NCBI GenBank assembly: GCA_022865725.1
Contig: JALHTP010000043.1
Coordinates: forward strand, 1 to 10,222
Origin: Methyloceanibacter sp.
GTDB taxonomy: Bacteria > Pseudomonadota > Alphaproteobacteria > Rhizobiales > Methyloligellaceae
Direction: 5' to 3'
DNA length: 10,222 nt
The position numbers were made by a program, and so were the translations under genes. Positions within the stretch are counted from its first letter, which is position 1. The number at the start of each line of letters is the position of its first letter. This document shows positions 7,386-10,222 of this stretch, in pieces. The notes under the pieces are model-generated. The model made no database searches. It worked only from the letters and a program-made list of their open reading frames with translations, and had not been told where the DNA came from.

Positions 7386-7622
7386 TTATCGCTTGTCGCG
7401 GTAAAGGCCCCAAACGGCGACCAGGGCGCTCGCGCTCGCCACAAGAAACAGCACGGAAAGCAGGCCTTGCTCCACGTTCCAACCGAGCAGACGGCCAAGA
7501 TCGTAGAGGACATAGATGCTGAAGGTGACGGCGAGGCCGAACAGATGGGGACGCCCCTTTAAGGCGGCGAGCGCGGCAATGATCGCGACGGCGAGTTCCA
7601 GCGCAATTGAGGCGATGAGCAT
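7386..7622 (-). CDS. Small membrane protein of unknown function inside the def-fmt operon
   Basis: I do not recognise this 78-residue protein. It has three hydrophobic stretches, about residues 2-21, 27-47 and 53-73, the second holding IYVLYDLGRLLGW and the third followed by a short basic end (YRDKR). No signal peptide cleavage site, cysteine or enzyme motif is visible. The ATG at 7622 lies three bases after the def stop, and a GGAGG sequence inside the end of def is about 12 bases upstream, so it is very probably translated with def. fmt begins 36 bases further on. Spacing and strand support a real gene; a link to deformylation or formylation would be guesswork, and it could simply be a passenger. 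Confidence 0.8.
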   Translation of the reverse strand: MLIASIALELAVAIIAALAALKGRPHLFGLAVTFSIYVLYDLGRLLGWNVEQGLLSVLFLVASASALVAVWGLYRDKR

Positions 7623-7625
7623 GGG

Positions 7626-8141
7626 CTAAAGCGCCTCCGCGCGCTTCTGCTTGGTGTATTTCCGCACCACCATGTCGCGCTTCAGCCGCGACAGATAGTC
7701 GATGAAGAGCACGCCGTTCAGGTGGTCGATCTCGTGCTGCACCAGGGTCGACCAGATGCCTGTGAGCTCCACCTCCAGCGGCTTGCCTTCGCGATCGATA
7801 TAGGACACCCGCGTCTTGGCCGGCCGCTCGATCTCGGCGGTGAAGTCGGGGATGGAGAGGCAGCCCTCCTCATGCACCCGCAGCTCGTCCGAACGCTCGA
7901 GGATCTCCGGGTTGACCATGATGACCGGGGTCCGGGGCGCCTCGTCCTTGGCGGGGTCCATGACGATCAGGCGGCGCGAAATGCCGATCTGCGGCGCGGC
8001 GAGCCCGATGCCCGGCGCGTCGTACATGGTCGTCAGCATGTCGTCGATCAGCCGGCGAAGCTCGGCATCCACGCGTTCGATGGATTTCGCCTTCTTGCGC
8101 AGGAGCGGGTCGGGGATGGTGAGGATGGGACGGATGGCCAT
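7626..8141 (-). CDS. def: Peptide deformylase
   Basis: This metalloenzyme removes the formyl group from the N-terminal methionine of new proteins at the ribosome. From the ATG at 8141 the product has 171 residues and carries all three family motifs: PGIGLAAPQ (43-51), EGCLS with metal ligand Cys94, and QHEIDHLNG with metal ligands His136 and His140 and catalytic Glu137. In-frame starts further upstream (ATG 8156, GTG 8183) would add 5 or 14 unconserved residues and overlap a good promoter candidate at 8152-8180, so 8141 is preferred; the N-terminus IRPILTIPDPLLR then fits the family well. It is the first gene of the minus-strand operon def, small membrane protein, fmt, truA, and is divergent from rmuC. 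Confidence 0.95.
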   Translation of the reverse strand: MAIRPILTIPDPLLRKKAKSIERVDAELRRLIDDMLTTMYDAPGIGLAAPQIGISRRLIVMDPAKDEAPRTPVIMVNPEILERSDELRVHEEGCLSIPDFTAEIERPAKTRVSYIDREGKPLEVELTGIWSTLVQHEIDHLNGVLFIDYLSRLKRDMVVRKYTKQKRAEAL

Positions 8142-8151
8142 TTGAGCCGCT

Positions 8152-8180
8152 GACATAAGGATGTGGTGCCTCACGGTCAA
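8152..8180 (-). promoter_or_regulatory. Candidate promoter of the def operon
   Basis: Read on the minus strand, TTGACC (8180-8175) is followed after 17 bases by TATGTC (8157-8152). The -35 box matches TTGACA at five of six positions; the -10 box is weaker. Transcription would begin within a few bases of the ATG at 8141, which would make the def mRNA nearly leaderless. No Shine-Dalgarno sequence is present before that ATG, consistent with this. Confidence 0.4.
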
Positions 8181-8197
8181 CACGCACCGCAGTTGAA

Positions 8198-8310
8198 CTC
8201 CCTCCCCCTAAAAGCGGGAGGGCCGGGGTGGGGGTTGCGCTGAATACCCTCGCCGCCAACTGACCCCCACCCGGCGCCGAAGCGCCACCCTCCCCCTTGC
8301 AGAGGGAGGG
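8198..8310. repeat. Composite inverted-repeat element between divergent def and rmuC
   Basis: The element carries a hairpin at each end: CCCTCCC (8200-8206) with GGGAGGG (8216-8222), and CCCTCCC (8288-8294) with GGGAGGG (8304-8310). Inside them GCCGGGGTGGGGGT (8222-8235) faces its near reverse complement ACCCCCACCCGGC (8263-8275). The whole is thus a nested palindrome around an asymmetric centre of about 27 bases. Such pieces are common between genes in Hyphomicrobiales genomes. A sequence of related style lies within rmuC at 9498-9545. It sits exactly between the two candidate divergent promoters and leaves both intact. Confidence 0.75.
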
Positions 8311-8328
8311 AACAGCAATGTTCCTGTT

Positions 8329-8357
8329 TTGGTCTAAAAGAACGAATCGGGCTATAG
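8329..8357 (+). promoter_or_regulatory. Candidate promoter of rmuC
   Basis: TTGGTC (8329-8334) and CTATAG (8352-8357) are separated by 17 bases, and the second fits the alphaproteobacterial -10 form CTATAT. Transcription would begin around 8364, only a few bases before the rmuC ATG at 8367, and no Shine-Dalgarno sequence is present, so a leaderless transcript is plausible. The match at -35 is modest. Confidence 0.35.
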
Positions 8358-8366
8358 GTTCTTCCC

Positions 8367-9590
8367 ATGGCCATGGAGCCCATCAGGGTCGGGAGCGTCA
8401 CGCTCGATCCCGTCCTCATTTTGCTTGTGCTGGCGGGGCTTGCGGTCCTTGCGTTGATCGCGCTCGCCATCACGCTGATGGTGCATATGAGCCGGCGGCG
8501 GCGCGACACCCAAACTCAGGCGACCGAGCTTGCCGAGCTGAAGGGGCGCTTGCAGACCTTTGCCGAGATCAGCGTGGCGCGCCAAGGCGACGTCGCGCGC
8601 GCCGTCAACGAGCGGCTCGACCGCATGACCCATCGCGTCGGCTCGGACCTCAACGAGACCTCGCGCAAGACGCATGAGTCGATCGCCAAGCTGAACGAGC
8701 GGCTCGCCGTGATCGACACCGCGCAGAAGAATCTGACCGACCTCTCCAGCAATATGGTCTCGCTCCAGGAGATCCTCGCCAACAAGCAGGCGCGCGGCGC
8801 CTTCGGCCAGATGCGCATGGAGACCATCGTCAAGGATGGCCTGCCCAAGGGCGCCTACAGCTTCCAGGCGACGCTCTCGAACGGCAAGCGGCCCGACTGC
8901 CTGCTGCACATGCCGAATGCGACGGCGGGCGTGGTGATCGACGCCAAGTTTCCGCTGGAAGGCTTCGAGGCGTTTCGCGTCGCGCGCCGCGACGAGGAGA
9001 AGAAGGATGCGGCGCGGCGCGTGCGCGTCGATGTGGGCCGCCATGTCGACGCCATGGCCGAGCGCTATTTCATCGCCGGCGAGACGCAGGACACCGCCAT
9101 CCTGTTCGTGCCGTCGGAGGCGATCTATGCCGATCTCTGCGAGCATTTCTCCGACCTGGTGCAGAAGGCGCATCGCGCCCGCATCGTCATCTGCGCGCCG
9201 AATATGCTGATGCTCGCGGTGCAGACCATGCAGGCGATCCTCAAGGACGTGCAGATGCGCGAGCAAGCGCATCTCATCCAGGGCGAGGTGGCGAAGCTGA
9301 TGGACGACATGGGCCGCTTCCGCGAGCGCGTGCTCGACCTGCAGCGCCATTTCGGCCAGACCAATCAGGACATCGAGAAGATCCTCACCTCCTCGGAGAA
9401 GATCGCCTCGCGCGGGCGCAAGATCGAGACCTTGGATTTCGAGGAGGCGTCAGCGGCGGCGAAGGTCGAGCACCGCAACGGCGCGGCCGAGTCCTCCTCA
9501 CCCCTGCCCTCTCCCCAGAGCGGAGAAGGGGCGGAGCGGCGGGGAAACGGCGGGTTCCGCCAGCCGGACCTGCTCGCCAAAGACGCATGA
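8367..9590 (+). CDS. rmuC: RmuC family protein (membrane-anchored PD-(D/E)XK nuclease fold)
   Basis: RmuC limits genome rearrangement at inverted repeats in E. coli; its biochemical activity is still poorly defined. The 407-residue protein has one N-terminal transmembrane helix (about 14-39), then RRRR facing the cytoplasm, a helical, probably coiled-coil region (about 45-140) and the nuclease-like core. In the core RPD (Asp177) and IDAKFPLEGFEAF (Asp192, Lys194) form the PD-(D/E)XK site. Further conserved stretches are AILFVPSEAIYADL and a C-terminal helical part ending near KIETLDFEE (352-360). After that comes an unconserved tail of about 45 residues, partly encoded by a repeat. An ATG six bases downstream (8373) is an equal start candidate. 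The stop overlaps the start of the channel gene. Confidence 0.93.
   Translation: MAMEPIRVGSVTLDPVLILLVLAGLAVLALIALAITLMVHMSRRRRDTQTQATELAELKGRLQTFAEISVARQGDVARAVNERLDRMTHRVGSDLNETSRKTHESIAKLNERLAVIDTAQKNLTDLSSNMVSLQEILANKQARGAFGQMRMETIVKDGLPKGAYSFQATLSNGKRPDCLLHMPNATAGVVIDAKFPLEGFEAFRVARRDEEKKDAARRVRVDVGRHVDAMAERYFIAGETQDTAILFVPSEAIYADLCEHFSDLVQKAHRARIVICAPNMLMLAVQTMQAILKDVQMREQAHLIQGEVAKLMDDMGRFRERVLDLQRHFGQTNQDIEKILTSSEKIASRGRKIETLDFEEASAAAKVEHRNGAAESSSPLPSPQSGEGAERRGNGGFRQPDLLAKDA
9498..9545. repeat. Palindromic repeat within the rmuC 3' coding end
   Basis: The sequence is a C-run strand followed by its G-run near complement. CCC at 9507-9509 and TCTCC at 9510-9514 pair with GGAGA at 9522-9526 and GGG at 9528-9530, leaving one bulged A. 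It is translated in frame as a Ser-Pro-Gly-Glu-rich stretch (SSSPLPSPQSGEGAERR) near the RmuC C-terminus. Dispersed repeats of this style occur between genes in many Alphaproteobacteria. Here it lies about 45 bases before the rmuC stop and the start of the next gene. Confidence 0.6.
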
Positions 9591-10048
9591 CCACCCCTCT
9601 ACCGCTTTGGCACGGCATCGTGCTCGATCAAATGCTGGTCGGCGCGGCGGCGAGCCTGGTCAACCTCATCATCCACGCTGTGCTGCTCGCAGCCGTGGTC
9701 TGGACCGTGCGCCGGCTGGCGGTAAGAGACAGTTTCGTCCCGGCCTTCCTGCAATACACCATCGTGATCGTCTTGACCGGGACGCTGCTCATGGCGGGAC
9801 ATTTCGTCGAGGTGATGGTCTGGGCCGTCACCTATGCCTTGGCCGGCGTGGCGCCGGCGGGCATCGATCTCGTCTATCTCGCCTTCGACAACTATACGAC
9901 GCTGGGCTATGCCGATCTGGTGGCGCCGGAGCAATGGCGGTTGCTCCGGCCGATGACGGCGCTGAACGGCATCATGCTGATCGGCTGGTCGATGGCGCTG
10001 ATCATCGAGATCCTGCGCCGGTCAGGAACCACAGCCGCCAGGGCCTGA
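9587..10048 (+). CDS. Small potassium-channel-like membrane protein (ion channel, two-helix pore type)
   Basis: The 153-residue protein has a hydrophobic helix at about 18-40, a second at about 54-76, a re-entrant pore region (about 80-110) and a last helix at about 122-143. The pore signature NYTTLGYAD (102-110) corresponds to the potassium selectivity filter T-x-G-Y-G-D, but alanine 109 replaces the second glycine. It is followed by WRLLRPMTALNGIMLIGWSMALIIEIL, typical of a bacterial family annotated as ion channel or two-pore-domain potassium channel-like. No regulatory RCK or nucleotide-binding domain is present. The ATG at 9587 overlaps the rmuC stop (ATGA), and there is no good ribosome-binding site, so translation is probably coupled. 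Family membership is well supported; ion selectivity is uncertain. Confidence 0.85.
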   Translation: MTTPLPLWHGIVLDQMLVGAAASLVNLIIHAVLLAAVVWTVRRLAVRDSFVPAFLQYTIVIVLTGTLLMAGHFVEVMVWAVTYALAGVAPAGIDLVYLAFDNYTTLGYADLVAPEQWRLLRPMTALNGIMLIGWSMALIIEILRRSGTTAARA

Positions 10049-10076
10049 GTGCTCGCACCGAGCCCACTCCGCGCCG

Positions 10077-10152
10077 TCATGCCCGCGAAGGCGGGCATCC
10101 AGTAATCGCCGCGAGAGGTTACTGGATCGCCGGGCCAAGCCCGGCGATGACA
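10077..10152. repeat. Triple-hairpin palindromic repeat, copy 2
   Basis: This copy has the same build as the one at 1601-1675. TGCCCGC (10080-10086), loop GAAG, GCGGGCA (10091-10097); ATCCAGTAA (10097-10105), a 13-base loop, TTACTGGAT (10119-10127); TCGCCGGG (10127-10134), loop CCAAG, CCCGGCGA (10140-10147). It is bounded by GTCAT and ATGAC, an outer pair that is degraded on the left in copy 1. It lies 28 bases after the channel stop, again facing a probable minus-strand gene end. Confidence 0.85.
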
Positions 10153-10176
10153 GCCCTGGAATGTTGGACGAGAAAA

Positions 10177-10222
10177 CTAGCGCCGAGATTGACGACCTGA
10201 CGCCTTCTTTTTGGCCGCACGC
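10177..10222 (-). CDS. Possible 3' end of a minus-strand gene
   Basis: On the minus strand an open frame enters from the right edge and reads RAAKKKASGRQSRR before a TAG at 10179-10177. A lysine- and arginine-rich, Ala-containing tail of this kind is common at the C-terminus of bacterial nucleic-acid-binding proteins, and the position just past a repeat that elsewhere separates convergent genes fits. Only 14 codons are visible, so this is a suggestion and no product can be named. Confidence 0.3.
   Translation of the reverse strand, partial: RAAKKKASGRQSRR

Noticed and set aside
8156..8183. Upstream starts for def at GTG 8183 and ATG 8156
   Set aside because: The added residues do not resemble peptide deformylase, no ribosome-binding site precedes them, and both fall in or before the best promoter candidate.
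8352..9350. Minus-strand open frame of 332 codons opposite rmuC
   Set aside because: It is His/Leu/Arg-rich low-complexity translation typical of an antisense frame in GC-rich DNA; rmuC on the plus strand carries the conserved motifs.

Overview
The window is GC-rich, densely packed chromosomal DNA that reads as alphaproteobacterial, most likely Hyphomicrobiales (Rhizobiales). The grounds are the def-fmt-truA block near dapE, a secreted TPR-caspase protein of a kind common in that order, two palindromic repeat families of the sort found between genes there, and candidate promoters resembling the alphaproteobacterial form TTGAC-N17-CTATAT. The assignment is inference from gene content and order; there is no rRNA, tRNA, phage gene, transposase or CRISPR array here.

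Layout. Positions 1-1585 (+): the 3' part of dapE runs into murI with an 11-base overlap, so enzymes supplying meso-diaminopimelate and D-glutamate for peptidoglycan are coupled. Positions 1601-1675: a triple-hairpin repeat where murI (+) and murJ (-) converge. Positions 1687-3312 (-): murJ, the lipid II flippase. Positions 3472-5592 (-): a secreted protein of 706 residues with eleven in-phase TPR repeats followed by an intact caspase-like domain. Positions 5670-8141 (-): a compact operon read def, small three-helix membrane protein, fmt, truA, serving formyl-methionine turnover and tRNA pseudouridylation. Positions 8142-8366: a divergent promoter region split by a repeat of about 113 bp. Positions 8367-10048 (+): rmuC and a small potassium-channel-like protein, coupled by an ATGA overlap. 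Positions 10077-10152: a second copy of the triple-hairpin repeat, followed by what may be the 3' end of a minus-strand gene.

How the genes fit together. dapE, murI and murJ all serve peptidoglycan synthesis (two precursors and the flipping of the finished lipid-linked unit). def and fmt remove and add the same formyl group at translation starts, and truA modifies tRNA. rmuC is a membrane-anchored nuclease-fold protein linked to genome maintenance. The TPR-caspase protein, the membrane protein inside the def-fmt operon and the channel with an altered selectivity filter are the accessory pieces.

Most of the window is conserved housekeeping and I do not see a clear undescribed multi-gene system. 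The best candidates for a closer look are the secreted TPR-caspase protein, the two repeat families (one copy has become coding sequence in rmuC; the other family shows compensatory base changes in a hairpin), and the unknown membrane protein between def and fmt.
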